Shown piece after piece: positions 1-8,209 of a stretch of 64,000 bases of DNA. This DNA comes from Streptomyces sp. DT2A-34 (GTDB taxonomy: Bacteria; Actinomycetota; Actinomycetes; Streptomycetales; Streptomycetaceae), in the NCBI RefSeq assembly GCF_030499515.1, contig NZ_JASTWJ010000001.1:9342001-9406000 (forward strand), written 5' to 3'. A program made the position numbers and the translations under genes. How positions within the stretch are numbered: the stretch's first letter is position 1; each line of letters starts with the position of its first letter. The notes beneath the pieces are model-generated. The model saw only the letters and a list, made by a program, of their open reading frames with translations. It was not told the DNA's origin and did no database searches.

Positions 1-1
1 C

Positions 2-727
2 GCCCGCTCTCGCGCCGGCATCGGCCGGGCCGCCGCACGCGAACTCTTCGACGGCCGGCGCCGCGTCCTGCACGTGACCGTCGCGGGCACCGACGACGTG
101 CCGATCGACGGCGACTCGGACACGCTCAGGGCCTTGCGCGGCGCCCTGACCGAGTACGGGGACCTCAACCTCCCCGTCCGGGTGGACGTACGTGAGCTGG
201 TCCTGCTGCTCGTCGCGGCCAAGGTGAAGGTGGCCAAGGACCATGCCTGGGAGGTCGTCGAACCCCGGCTGCGTCAGGCCCTGCGCCGCCGACTCGGCTA
301 CGAGGGACAGGAGTTGGGCCGACCCGCCCGTCTCTCCGACGTCCTGGCCACGGCCCACTCCGTGCCCGGCGTCGACTACATCGACGTCGACGTCTTCACC
401 GGCGTCCCCGCGTCCGCGACGCCCGAGGAACTCACCGGGATCCTCACCGACCCCGGCCCGCCGAAGTCGTCGGTCCCGGCGCACCCGGCGACGTACGACG
501 AGAAGATCCACACCGTCCGCGCCGCGAACGGCGAGACCCTGTCGGAGATCTGCGCCGAGTACGGCGTCCCGCTCGCCGAACTCCTGCGCCTGAACCCCGA
601 CATCACCGACACCCGGCGCCTGGCGAAGGGCCGTTCGGTGTTCGTGTTCCGCGGTATCCGCCCGGCCCAGCTCGCACTGCTGTCGCCGAGGGCGGCGGAC
701 ACCCTGATACTGACGGAGGTCAAGTGA
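2..727 (+). CDS. Putative baseplate assembly protein, C-terminal part (cut by window edge), with LysM domain
   Basis: The frame is open from the left edge, so the true start lies outside the window; an internal GTG at 74 is probably not the start. The visible part has the hydrophobic strand-rich tail of baseplate J-like proteins of contractile tails (around LPVRVDVRELVLLLVAAKVK), followed by a linker. A LysM domain lies at about nt 506-652 (IHTVRAANGETLSEICAEYG ... LNPDI). LysM binds peptidoglycan-type glycans or helps hub assembly in tail-like particles. The gene overlaps the next one (TGATG), indicating coupled translation in a tail-like operon. Family assignment comes from sequence character and neighbours; phage remnant versus contractile injection system cannot be settled from this end alone. 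Confidence 0.7.
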   Translation, partial: ARSRAGIGRAAARELFDGRRRVLHVTVAGTDDVPIDGDSDTLRALRGALTEYGDLNLPVRVDVRELVLLLVAAKVKVAKDHAWEVVEPRLRQALRRRLGYEGQELGRPARLSDVLATAHSVPGVDYIDVDVFTGVPASATPEELTGILTDPGPPKSSVPAHPATYDEKIHTVRAANGETLSEICAEYGVPLAELLRLNPDITDTRRLAKGRSVFVFRGIRPAQLALLSPRAADTLILTEVK

Positions 728-2913
728 TGTCCCCGGACGTCCAGTTGGAGACCACGGCCCCGGCGAGCAAGTCCAGGGAGCCGGACGGACTCGCCGCGCT
801 GCTGCCCCGCTGGCACCTGCTGCGCGACGCCGAGGAGGGCGAGCCGCTGCGCGCGCTGCTCGCGGTGATCGCCGAGCAGCTCGACCGGGTCCGCGACGGC
901 GTCCAGCAGGGCTACGAGGACCTGTTCGTGGAGACGGCGGCGCCCTGGGTGCTGCCGTACCTCGGCGATCTGGTCGGCTACCGCACCCTGCCCGGCTACG
1001 AGCGCGTCCTCACCACCGGCCTGCACGACGGTGGCCGCGCCGCCCTCGCCGAGGCCGTCGCCCCGCGCGCCGACGTGGCCGCCACGGTCGCGGGCCGCCG
1101 CCGCAAGGGCACCCTTCACCTCCTGGAGGAACTCTCCGACCAGGTCACCGGCTGGCCCGCCCGCGCCGTCGAGCTGTCCCGGCAGGTCTCCCACACCCAG
1201 CCCGTGAAGCTGCACGGCGACACGGGCGTCCACCGCGGTGAGCGTGGCCGTCTCGTCGACCTGCGCGACAACTCCGCCCTCGACCTCGCGGGCGGCCCCT
1301 TCGGCGCGACGGCCCGCACGGTCGACGTCCGCCGCGCCAACTCCCGCCATCAGCAGGGCGGTTGGACGCCGGCCGGGGTGGCGCTCTTCGTCTGGCGGCT
1401 GAAGGCGCACTCGCTCACCCAGTCCCCGGCGTACTGCATCGACCGCGCCCGCAACCTCTACACCTTCTCGATCCTGGGCAACGACACCCCGCTGGTCACC
1501 AAGCCGTTCCCGGAGCCGTCGCCCACCCACATCGCGACCATCGACAACGTCCCGGCGTTCATCACGCGCCGCCAACTCCACGACCGGCTCACCGACTACT
1601 ACGGCCCCGGCAAGAGCCTCGTCATCCGGCGCGACGGCGAGGACCAGCCCGTACCGCCGTCCGACATCGTGGTCGCCGACCTGTCCGACTGGCGCTACCG
1701 GCCCAAGCGCGGCCAGGTGGCCGTCGACCCGGAGCTGGGGCGGATCGCGTTCGGCTCGCGGTCGGCGCCCCGGCAGGGCGTGTGGGTGGACTACCACTAC
1801 GCGTTCGCGGCCGACATGGGCGGCGGCGAGTACGACCGCCTCGACCGCGAGCCGCGTCCCGACGCCGAGGTCTACCGCGTCGGGCCCGGGCACCCGTACC
1901 GCCAGATCATGGACGCCTACCGGGCCTGGCAGCACGACCGCCGCGCCGACCGGACCGGCCCCGCCGGCATCATCGAGATCACCCACAGCGGCGCCTACCA
2001 GGAGCAGCTGGACTTCGACCTCGACCCCGGCGACCGCCTCGAAGTCCGGGCCGCCGAGGGCACCCGGCCGGTGATACGCCTGCTCGACTGGTACAGCAAC
2101 CGCCCCGACGCCCTCAACATCCGCGCGGTGTCCGAGGACTGCGCCCCGCACGAGCGTCCGCGCATCGTCCTCGACGGCCTGCTGGTCGCCGGACGCGGCA
2201 TCAATGTCACCGGTCCCGTGGGCGCCGTCGTCGTACGGCACTCCACGCTCGTGCCCGGCTGGTCACTGGAGCCGGAGTGCGAGCCGCATTCGCCCGAGGA
2301 ACCCAGCATCGTGCTGGAGCGCACCACCGCGTGCCTCCAGGTCGAGCACAGCATCCTCGGCACCATCGAGGTCATCGGTGACGAGGTGAGCGAGGAACCG
2401 CTCGACATCCACCTGCGCGACAGCGTCCTCGACGCGACAGGCAGCGACCGTGAGGCCCTGTCCGCGCCGGACTGCCGCCACGCGCATGCCGTACTGCATC
2501 TGCACCGCACCACCGTGATCGGTGAGATCCACACGCACGCCGTGAAGATCGCCGAGAACTCGATCTTCACGGGCAGGCTCCACGTGGCCCGGCGCGGCAT
2601 CGGCTGCCTGCGGTACTCGTACGTGCCGACCGGGTCGCGCACCCCGCGCCGGTACCGCTGCCAGCCGGACCTGGCCGGTCCCGAACAGGCCGGTCGCACA
2701 AGGCCGTTGTTCACCTCCGAGCGCTACGGGACGCCCTGGTACGGGCTGTTGGCGGACCGGTGCGCCGAGGAGATCCGGCGTGGCTCCGACGACGGCGCCG
2801 AGATGGGCGCCTTCCACGACCTGTACCGGCCGCAGCGCGAGGACGGCCTCAGGGCACGGCTCGCGGAGTACACCCCGGCGGGCACGGACGCCGGGATCTT
2901 CTTCGTGACGTGA
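727..2913 (+). CDS. Phage tail-like protein (tail protein I type N-terminus, beta-helix-like C-terminal region)
   Basis: A 728-residue protein. ATG 727 is chosen over the adjacent GTG 724 because GGAGG sits 7 nt upstream and the ATG overlaps the previous stop. The first ~150 residues (LPRWHLLRDAEEGEPLRALL, then VLPYLGDLVGYR) resemble the N-terminus of P2-gpI-like tail proteins found in phage-tail-like operons. Residues ~410-640 hold short repeating hydrophobic strands (IVLDGLLVAGRGINVTG, AVVVRHSTLVPGW, VEHSILGTIEVIG) that look like a right-handed beta-helix of the tail-fibre or pectin-lyase type. A likely role is a baseplate-peripheral or fibre-like part of a contractile particle. There is no signal peptide, as expected for cytoplasmic assembly. 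Confidence 0.7.
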   Translation: MSPDVQLETTAPASKSREPDGLAALLPRWHLLRDAEEGEPLRALLAVIAEQLDRVRDGVQQGYEDLFVETAAPWVLPYLGDLVGYRTLPGYERVLTTGLHDGGRAALAEAVAPRADVAATVAGRRRKGTLHLLEELSDQVTGWPARAVELSRQVSHTQPVKLHGDTGVHRGERGRLVDLRDNSALDLAGGPFGATARTVDVRRANSRHQQGGWTPAGVALFVWRLKAHSLTQSPAYCIDRARNLYTFSILGNDTPLVTKPFPEPSPTHIATIDNVPAFITRRQLHDRLTDYYGPGKSLVIRRDGEDQPVPPSDIVVADLSDWRYRPKRGQVAVDPELGRIAFGSRSAPRQGVWVDYHYAFAADMGGGEYDRLDREPRPDAEVYRVGPGHPYRQIMDAYRAWQHDRRADRTGPAGIIEITHSGAYQEQLDFDLDPGDRLEVRAAEGTRPVIRLLDWYSNRPDALNIRAVSEDCAPHERPRIVLDGLLVAGRGINVTGPVGAVVVRHSTLVPGWSLEPECEPHSPEEPSIVLERTTACLQVEHSILGTIEVIGDEVSEEPLDIHLRDSVLDATGSDREALSAPDCRHAHAVLHLHRTTVIGEIHTHAVKIAENSIFTGRLHVARRGIGCLRYSYVPTGSRTPRRYRCQPDLAGPEQAGRTRPLFTSERYGTPWYGLLADRCAEEIRRGSDDGAEMGAFHDLYRPQREDGLRARLAEYTPAGTDAGIFFVT

Positions 2914-2979
2914 GGCGTGACGTGAGCGCCGCCGCCGTAAGCCCTACCCGCACTTTCCTGAACCAGGGGGACCCCCTTC

Positions 2980-4536
2980 ATGCACGCTGATCTCTCCCGC
3001 CTCACGTTCCGCCCGGAACGGCACTACTCGGCGGTCGTCGCCCAGCAAGGACGCGTCCAGCTCGACGCCGACATCAACGAGCAGACGGCGATCCAGCTCC
3101 ACCAGGCCCGCAGGTTCGCCGCCGATCTGATCGGCCGGTACGGCGGGCCGAGCGGCGCCGCGGGCTTCAAGATCGACTACGTGGGCGGCAGGCACGACAT
3201 CGACACGCTCTTCATCCACGGCGGCCGCTACTACGTCGACGGCATCCTGGTCGACGCGACCCGCCCGGCGCCCGGCGTGCCCGTCCCGGACGACGACGCC
3301 GAGGACTCCGCGGAACAGGACGCCGCCGCCCCGCCCGAGTACTGGACGTACTGGGACCAGCCCGACGGCTTCCGCGACCCCGAGAAGCCCGACGACCGGC
3401 TGCCCTCGCCCGCTCAGTCGCCGTTCGTGGTGTACCTGAAGGTGTGGGAGCGAGCGGTCTCGGCCGCCGAGGACCCGGCGCTGCGCGAGGTCGCGCTCGG
3501 CGCGGCGATGCCGGACACGGCCGCCCGTGTGAAGGTCGTGTGGCAGGTGCTGCCACTGTCGCTGGCCGCGCTGGACATCGAGGAGACCGAGCCGTCCAAG
3601 GAGGTCGTCCGGGCCGCCTTCGACAAGTGGGCCCGCAAGCAGGCCACGCCCACCGCGCGCCTGGCCGCCCGCAGTGAGCGGCCCGACCACGCCGACGAGG
3701 ACCCGTGCCTCGTGAAGCCGGACGCCCGCTACCGCGGCCAGGAGAACCAGCTGTACCGCGTCGAGGTCCACGCGGGCGGCGAGGCGAAGGACGCCACCTT
3801 CAAGTGGTCCCGCGAGAACGGCTCGGTGGTCTTCCCGGTCGACGAACTCGACGGCACCTGGGTGCAGTTGGCGTCCCTCGGGCACGACGACAAGCTGGAC
3901 CTGGACGTCGGTGACCACGTGGAGTTCGTCGACACCGCGTACGCCTCCCGCCTCGACCCCCTGCCCCTGCTGCGGGTCGAGGAACTGGACCTGCCGGGCC
4001 GCCGGGTGCGCCTGTCCGCCGAGCCCGACCCGGCCGTCGGACGGCTGCCCCACCTCAACCCGTTCCTGCGCCGCTGGGACCACCACGCGGGACCGAGGCG
4101 CAAGGGCCGTACGACGGCCCTGAAGGGCGGTGCGGTGCCGGTCGCGGAGGGGGAGTGGCTGCCGCTGGAGGACGGCGTCGAGGTGTACTTCGCCAAGGGC
4201 GCCGGCTACCGCACCGGCGACCACTGGATCATCCCCGCCCGCACCGCCACCGGCAGCGTCGAGTGGCCCACGGACGCGGCACGCCGCCCGCTGCTGCGGG
4301 GCCCCTTCGGTATCGTCCGCAGCTTCGCGCCGCTCGCCCTGGTCAAGGGCGAGGGCGGCACCGTCGACCTGCGCCTCGCCTTCAACCCGCTGGCCAGCAG
4401 CATCCCGGCCGCGGACGAGGCGACGCTCGCGGCGGAGGAACGGGCGCGCCGCGAGGAGCAGTTGGCGGAGGATCCGTCGGGCGGGAGGTCGCAGACCACG
4501 GCGGACGCCGAGGCGGCGGCGGAGGGAGACAAGTAA
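2980..4536 (+). CDS. DUF6519-type protein of tail-like cluster
   Basis: A 518-residue protein starting at ATG 2980 after AGGGGGA. The N-terminus (LTFRPERHYSAVVAQQGRVQ, then LDADINEQTAIQLHQARRFA) is the hallmark I associate with DUF6519, a family found in phage-tail-like gene clusters of actinomycetes and cyanobacteria. There is no signal peptide or membrane segment. The last ~60 residues are charged and rich in Glu/Ala/Arg, probably a flexible tail. It follows the tail protein by 66 bp and overlaps the amidase gene by one base (TAATG), so all four genes read as one transcript. The molecular function of DUF6519 is not known to me; a baseplate or spike-associated structural role is inferred from context. 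Confidence 0.7.
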   Translation: MHADLSRLTFRPERHYSAVVAQQGRVQLDADINEQTAIQLHQARRFAADLIGRYGGPSGAAGFKIDYVGGRHDIDTLFIHGGRYYVDGILVDATRPAPGVPVPDDDAEDSAEQDAAAPPEYWTYWDQPDGFRDPEKPDDRLPSPAQSPFVVYLKVWERAVSAAEDPALREVALGAAMPDTAARVKVVWQVLPLSLAALDIEETEPSKEVVRAAFDKWARKQATPTARLAARSERPDHADEDPCLVKPDARYRGQENQLYRVEVHAGGEAKDATFKWSRENGSVVFPVDELDGTWVQLASLGHDDKLDLDVGDHVEFVDTAYASRLDPLPLLRVEELDLPGRRVRLSAEPDPAVGRLPHLNPFLRRWDHHAGPRRKGRTTALKGGAVPVAEGEWLPLEDGVEVYFAKGAGYRTGDHWIIPARTATGSVEWPTDAARRPLLRGPFGIVRSFAPLALVKGEGGTVDLRLAFNPLASSIPAADEATLAAEERARREEQLAEDPSGGRSQTTADAEAAAEGDK

Positions 4537-5432
4537 TGGCCAAGCCCCTGAGCGCGTCCAAGATGGTGGAGATCCTCCGCGCGGAGGGTCTGACGGTCCA
4601 CGAGGTGCGCAGCTGGCGCACCCACAACCGCAACAGCAAGGGTGCCTGGGGCCCGGTGAACGGCGTGATGATCCACCACACCGTCACCAAGGGCACCGAG
4701 GCCTCGGTGAACATCTGCTACAACGGCTACTCCGGCCTGCCGGGCCCGCTCTGCCACGGTGTCATCGACAAGAAGGGCCACGTGCACCTCGTCGGCAACG
4801 GCCGCGCCAACCATGCCGGCCTCGGCGACAGCGACGTCCTGCGCGCCGTGATCAACGAGTCGAAGCTGCCGCACGACAACGAGGCCGACACCGACGGCAA
4901 CGCCCGCTTCTACGGCTTCGAGTGCGTCAACCTCGGCGACGGCAAGGACCCCTGGCCCGAGGCGCAGAAGGAGGCCATCGAGAAGGTCTCGGCCGCGATC
5001 TGCCGCCACCACGGCTGGAGCGAGCGCTCGGTCATCGGCCACAAGGAGTGGCAGCCGGGCAAGACCGACCCGCGCGGCTTCACGATGGACGGGATGCGGG
5101 GGCGCATAGCGCAGCGGCTGAAGGGCGGCGGCGGTGGCGGTGGGCCCACCCCCGACCCGACGCCTGTGCCCAAGCCGAAGTACGTGCCGTTCCCCGGCAG
5201 CGGCTTCTTCCACGTCGGCCAGAAGTCCCCGATCATCACGGCGATGGGTCGCCGCCTGGTCGCCGAGGGCTGCGGCCGCTACGAGGAGGGCCCGAGCCCC
5301 GACTGGACCGAGGCCGACCGCCGCTCCTACGCCGCCTGGCAGCAGAAGCTGGGCTTCAAGGGCAAGGACGCGGACGGCGTCCCCGGCAAGGTCAGCTGGG
5401 ACAAGCTGAAGGTGCCCGACGGGGGGAAGTGA
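4536..5432 (+). CDS. N-acetylmuramoyl-L-alanine amidase (endolysin-like, Amidase_2/PGRP) with C-terminal cell-wall module
   Basis: A 298-residue protein. Residues ~1-190 form an Amidase_2/PGRP fold: the zinc-ligand region VMIHHTVTKG, the core YGFECVNLGDG, and GHKEWQPGKTDPRGF supplying the second His and the Asp/Lys region. A Gly/Pro hinge (GGGGGGG then PTPDPTPVPKP) leads to a ~75-residue C-terminal module (FPGSGFFHVGQKSPIITAMG ... DADGVPGKVSWDKL) like the cell-wall-binding tail of Streptomyces phage endolysins. It cleaves the amide between muramic acid and L-Ala. There is no signal peptide, so delivery must depend on lysis, a holin or the tail-like particle. It is the last gene of the tail cluster, followed by a strong hairpin. 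Confidence 0.85.
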   Translation: MAKPLSASKMVEILRAEGLTVHEVRSWRTHNRNSKGAWGPVNGVMIHHTVTKGTEASVNICYNGYSGLPGPLCHGVIDKKGHVHLVGNGRANHAGLGDSDVLRAVINESKLPHDNEADTDGNARFYGFECVNLGDGKDPWPEAQKEAIEKVSAAICRHHGWSERSVIGHKEWQPGKTDPRGFTMDGMRGRIAQRLKGGGGGGGPTPDPTPVPKPKYVPFPGSGFFHVGQKSPIITAMGRRLVAEGCGRYEEGPSPDWTEADRRSYAAWQQKLGFKGKDADGVPGKVSWDKLKVPDGGK

Positions 5433-5448
5433 GCCGGCCCCGGCGCCG

Positions 5449-5487
5449 AGCCGCCCTGAATACCCCGTGGAGGTATTCAGGGCGGCT
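5449..5487 (+). terminator. Strong intrinsic-type hairpin after the amidase gene
   Basis: A perfect 16-bp inverted repeat (AGCCGCCCTGAATACC and its complement) with a 7-nt loop, 16 nt after the amidase stop. It separates the tail-like cluster from the paa operon. The T-tract is weak, as is usual in Streptomyces. Confidence 0.85.
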
Positions 5488-5538
5488 CTGACTTGTGTGA
5501 CGGGTCTTGCTCGGCACTCGGAAACAAGTCACACTGGT

Positions 5539-5556
5539 ACCGAACGAATGGTCGGT
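5539..5556. promoter_or_regulatory. Candidate PaaR/TetR-type operator upstream of paaA
   Basis: ACCGAACGAATGGTCGGT is an imperfect 18-bp palindrome, 17 nt upstream of the chosen paaA start. Its core (5541-5554) matches 8 of 10 fixed positions of CNAACGNNCGTTNG, which I recall as the Thermus PaaR operator. A second inverted pair (GTGTGAC 5495-5501, GTCACAC 5528-5534) lies just upstream. No paaR gene was found in the window. Confidence 0.45.
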
Positions 5557-5573
5557 TGGGGAAGCTGGTATCG

Positions 5574-6551
5574 ATGACGACATCACACGCCGCCGAGGCG
5601 CCCCCCGAGGGGCAGCTGCAGGAGCACTTCGATGCGACGATCTCGCGCGACCAGCGGATCGAGCCGCGTGACTGGATGCCGGACGGCTACCGCAAGACGC
5701 TGATCCGCCAGATCGCGCAGCACGCCCACTCGGAGATCATCGGCATGCAGCCGGAGGGCGAGTGGATCACGCGCGCGCCGTCCCTGCGCCGCAAGGCGAT
5801 TCTCTTCGCCAAGGTGCAGGACGAGGCCGGGCACGGGCTGTATCTGTACTCGGCGGCGGAGACCCTGGGCGCCGACCGCGCGGACCTGACGAACCGGCTC
5901 ATCGAGGGCCGCCAGAAGTACTCGTCGATCTTCAACTACCCGACCATGAGCTTCGCCGACGTCGGTGTGATCGGCTGGTTCGTGGACGGCGCCGCGATCT
6001 GCAACCAGGTGCCGCTGTGCCGGTCGTCGTACGGGCCGTACGCGCGCGCGATGGTGCGGATCTGCAAGGAGGAGTCCTTCCATCAGCGGCAGGGCTATGA
6101 GCTGCTGATGACGATGATGCGCGGCACCGAGGCCCAGCGGGAGATGGTGCAGGACGCGGTGAACCGCTGGTGGTGGCCGTCCCTGATGATGTTCGGCCCG
6201 CCCGACGACGCCTCGCCCAACTCCGCGCAGTCGATGGCCTGGAAGATCAAACGGCACACCAACGACGAGCTGCGCCAGCGGTTCGTCGACATGACCGTCC
6301 CGCAGGCCGAGAAGCTCGGCGTCACCCTGCCCGACCCCGAGCTGCGCTGGAACGCCGAGCGCGGCCACCACGACTTCGGCACCCCCGACTGGGACGAGCT
6401 GATGCGGGTCATCAAGGGCGACGGCCCGTGCAACGCCCAGCGGATGGAACGGCGCAGGAGCGCCCACGAGGAGGGCGCCTGGGTGCGGGAGGCGGCCACC
6501 GCCCACGCCGCCAAGCAGGCCGCCCGCGCGGAGAAGGGAGCGGTGGCATGA
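5574..6551 (+). CDS. paaA: 1,2-phenylacetyl-CoA epoxidase, catalytic subunit A
   Basis: A 325-residue protein. The ATG at 5574 is preferred over an upstream in-frame codon (5493) because homology starts just after it and the longer form would run through the operator. PaaA is the di-iron oxygenase subunit that converts phenylacetyl-CoA to the ring-1,2-epoxide. Visible di-iron ligand regions are [28 protein letters not shown] and [14 protein letters not shown], the ferritin-like helices of this family. It is the first gene of an operon overlapping or abutting paaB-E. The cognate ligase and beta-oxidation genes (paaK, F, G, H, J, Z) are not in the window. Position and operator suggest induction by phenylacetyl-CoA through a TetR-type repressor. 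Confidence 0.95.
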   Translation: MTTSHAAEAPPEGQLQEHFDATISRDQRIEPRDWMPDGYRKTLIRQIAQHAHSEIIGMQPEGEWITRAPSLRRKAILFAKVQDEAGHGLYLYSAAETLGADRADLTNRLIEGRQKYSSIFNYPTMSFADVGVIGWFVDGAAICNQVPLCRSSYGPYARAMVRICKEESFHQRQGYELLMTMMRGTEAQREMVQDAVNRWWWPSLMMFGPPDDASPNSAQSMAWKIKRHTNDELRQRFVDMTVPQAEKLGVTLPDPELRWNAERGHHDFGTPDWDELMRVIKGDGPCNAQRMERRRSAHEEGAWVREAATAHAAKQAARAEKGAVA

Positions 6552-6865
6552 CCGCCGAGAGGCCGTCCGAGAATCCGTCCGAGAAGCAGGACTGGCCGCT
6601 GTACGAGGTGTTCGTGCGCGGCAAGCGCGGGCTCAACCACGTCCACGTGGGCTCGCTGCACGCCGCCGACGACCGGATGGCCCTCACGCACGCGCGCGAC
6701 CTGTACACGCGCCGCAACGAGGGTGTCTCGATCTGGGTGGTGCGCTCGGAGCACATCGCCGCCTCGACACGCGACGAGAAGGACCCGTTCTTCGCGCCCA
6801 GCGCCGACAAGGTCTACCGCCACCCGACGTTCTACGACATCCCCGACGACGTCCCGCACATCTGA
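6548..6865 (+). CDS. paaB: 1,2-phenylacetyl-CoA epoxidase subunit B
   Basis: A 105-residue protein starting at ATG 6548, overlapping the paaA stop (ATGA). The motifs [20 protein letters not shown] and [21 protein letters not shown] are diagnostic of PaaB, the small subunit that organises the PaaABC(E) oxygenase assembly. [12 protein letters not shown] and the terminal [14 protein letters not shown] complete the family. Length matches the family. Its translation is coupled to paaA. Confidence 0.95.
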   Translation: MTAERPSENPSEKQDWPLYEVFVRGKRGLNHVHVGSLHAADDRMALTHARDLYTRRNEGVSIWVVRSEHIAASTRDEKDPFFAPSADKVYRHPTFYDIPDDVPHI

Positions 6866-6875
6866 AGGAGAGGGC

Positions 6876-7703
6876 ATGAGTGACGACCACGTCTACATGA
6901 CCCTCGCCGAGGGACACGAGGACGACACCCGCTGGGCGTACGGCACCGGCTTCGAGGACCCCCTGCACGGCGTGGACACCACGGTGCCCGAGGGCGTCGA
7001 CGCCGCCGAACTGGCGGCCGTGTGCGTCGAGTTGGCCGACGACGCCCTGGTCTCGGCCCAGCGCCTGGCCGAGTGGATCACCCGCGCCCCCGAGCTGGAG
7101 GAGGAGGTGGCGCTGGCCAACATCGGCCTCGACCTCCTCGGCCAGGCCCGCCTGCTCTACTCCCGCGCCGGCCAGGCCGACGGCACCGGACGCGACGAGG
7201 ACGCCTACGCCTACTTCCGGGACGCCGGCGACTTCCGCAACGTACGCCTGGCCGAACTCCCATGCGGCGACTTCGCGTTCTCGATCGTCCGGCTGCTGAT
7301 GCTGTCCAGCTGGCGCCTCGCGCACTTCGAGCAGCTGGCGTCGCACCCGGACCCCGTGCTGGCGGCGATCGCCACGAAGGGCGTCAAGGAGCTGGCCTAC
7401 CACCGACAGTACGCCGCCGAGTGGGTCGTACGCCTGGGTGACGGCACGGAGGAGTCGCACCGCCGCACACGCCGGGCCCTGGAGCAAGTGGCCCCATACG
7501 TGGGGGAGTTGTTCACGGCGTACGGCGTACGGGACGAGGTCGTCGCCGTCCTGCGCCAGGTCACCGAGGCCGCCGGCCTGCCCATGCCGGTGTACCGGCC
7601 GCTGCCCGGATCCGGCCGCCACGGCGAGCACACCGAGCATCTCGCGCCCCTGCTGGCCGAGTTGCAGGGGGTGGCCCGCGCCCACCCGGAGGCGACATGG
7701 TGA
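6876..7703 (+). CDS. paaC: 1,2-phenylacetyl-CoA epoxidase structural subunit C
   Basis: A 275-residue protein; ATG 6876 follows GAAGGAG. PaaC is a ferritin-like paralogue of PaaA that scaffolds the oxygenase. Visible family regions are LAEWITRAPELEEEVALANI then GLDLLGQARLLYSRAG, and KELAYHRQYAAEWVVRLGDG. It overlaps paaD by 7 nt (GTG at 7697 before the TGA at 7701-7703). The gene lies in conserved order A-B-C-D-E. Confidence 0.95.
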   Translation: MSDDHVYMTLAEGHEDDTRWAYGTGFEDPLHGVDTTVPEGVDAAELAAVCVELADDALVSAQRLAEWITRAPELEEEVALANIGLDLLGQARLLYSRAGQADGTGRDEDAYAYFRDAGDFRNVRLAELPCGDFAFSIVRLLMLSSWRLAHFEQLASHPDPVLAAIATKGVKELAYHRQYAAEWVVRLGDGTEESHRRTRRALEQVAPYVGELFTAYGVRDEVVAVLRQVTEAAGLPMPVYRPLPGSGRHGEHTEHLAPLLAELQGVARAHPEATW

Positions 7704-8209
7704 CCACCCTGCTCGACGCCCGGCGCGCCCGGCACATCGCCGAACAGGTGCCGGACCCCGAGCTGCCCATGCTCACCCTGGCCGACCTGGGCGTCCTGCG
7801 GAGCGTCGAGACGACCGAGGACGGCACGGTCGTCGCCAGCCTGACGCCGACCTACTCGGGCTGCCCGGCCATGGCCGAGATGCGGGCGGACGTGGCGGCC
7901 CGACTGCGCGACGCGGGGTACGCGCGCGTGGAGATCCGTACGGTCCTCGATCCACCGTGGACCAGCGACTGGATCACCCCGGCAGGCCGCCGCAAGCTCG
8001 CCGAGCACGGCATCGCCCCGCCCGGCCCCGCCCCGCGCACCCGCGGCCCGGTCCCGCTCGTGCTGTCGCCCACCCGGCGCGCGGTGACCTGCCCGCGCTG
8101 CGGCTCGGCGGACACCGAGGAGACCTCCCGCTTCGCCGCCACGTCCTGCAAGGCGCTGTGGCGCTGCCGCGCCTGCCGTGAGCCGTTCGAGTACGTCAAG
8201 GAGATCTGA
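7697..8209 (+). CDS. paaD: Phenylacetate degradation protein PaaD (MIP18/DUF59 type iron-sulfur maturation factor)
   Basis: A 170-residue protein with a GTG start overlapping the paaC end. Residues ~10-95 are the DUF59/MIP18 fold (VPDPELPMLTLADLGVLRSV, TYSGCPAMAEM, IRTVLDPPWTSDWIT). The C-terminus carries a zinc-ribbon-like pair, CPRCGS and CRAC. PaaD is required for phenylacetate degradation and is thought to help assemble the iron-sulfur cluster of PaaE or of the complex. It directly abuts paaE (TGA then ATG, no gap). Confidence 0.92.
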   Translation: MVTTLLDARRARHIAEQVPDPELPMLTLADLGVLRSVETTEDGTVVASLTPTYSGCPAMAEMRADVAARLRDAGYARVEIRTVLDPPWTSDWITPAGRRKLAEHGIAPPGPAPRTRGPVPLVLSPTRRAVTCPRCGSADTEETSRFAATSCKALWRCRACREPFEYVKEI

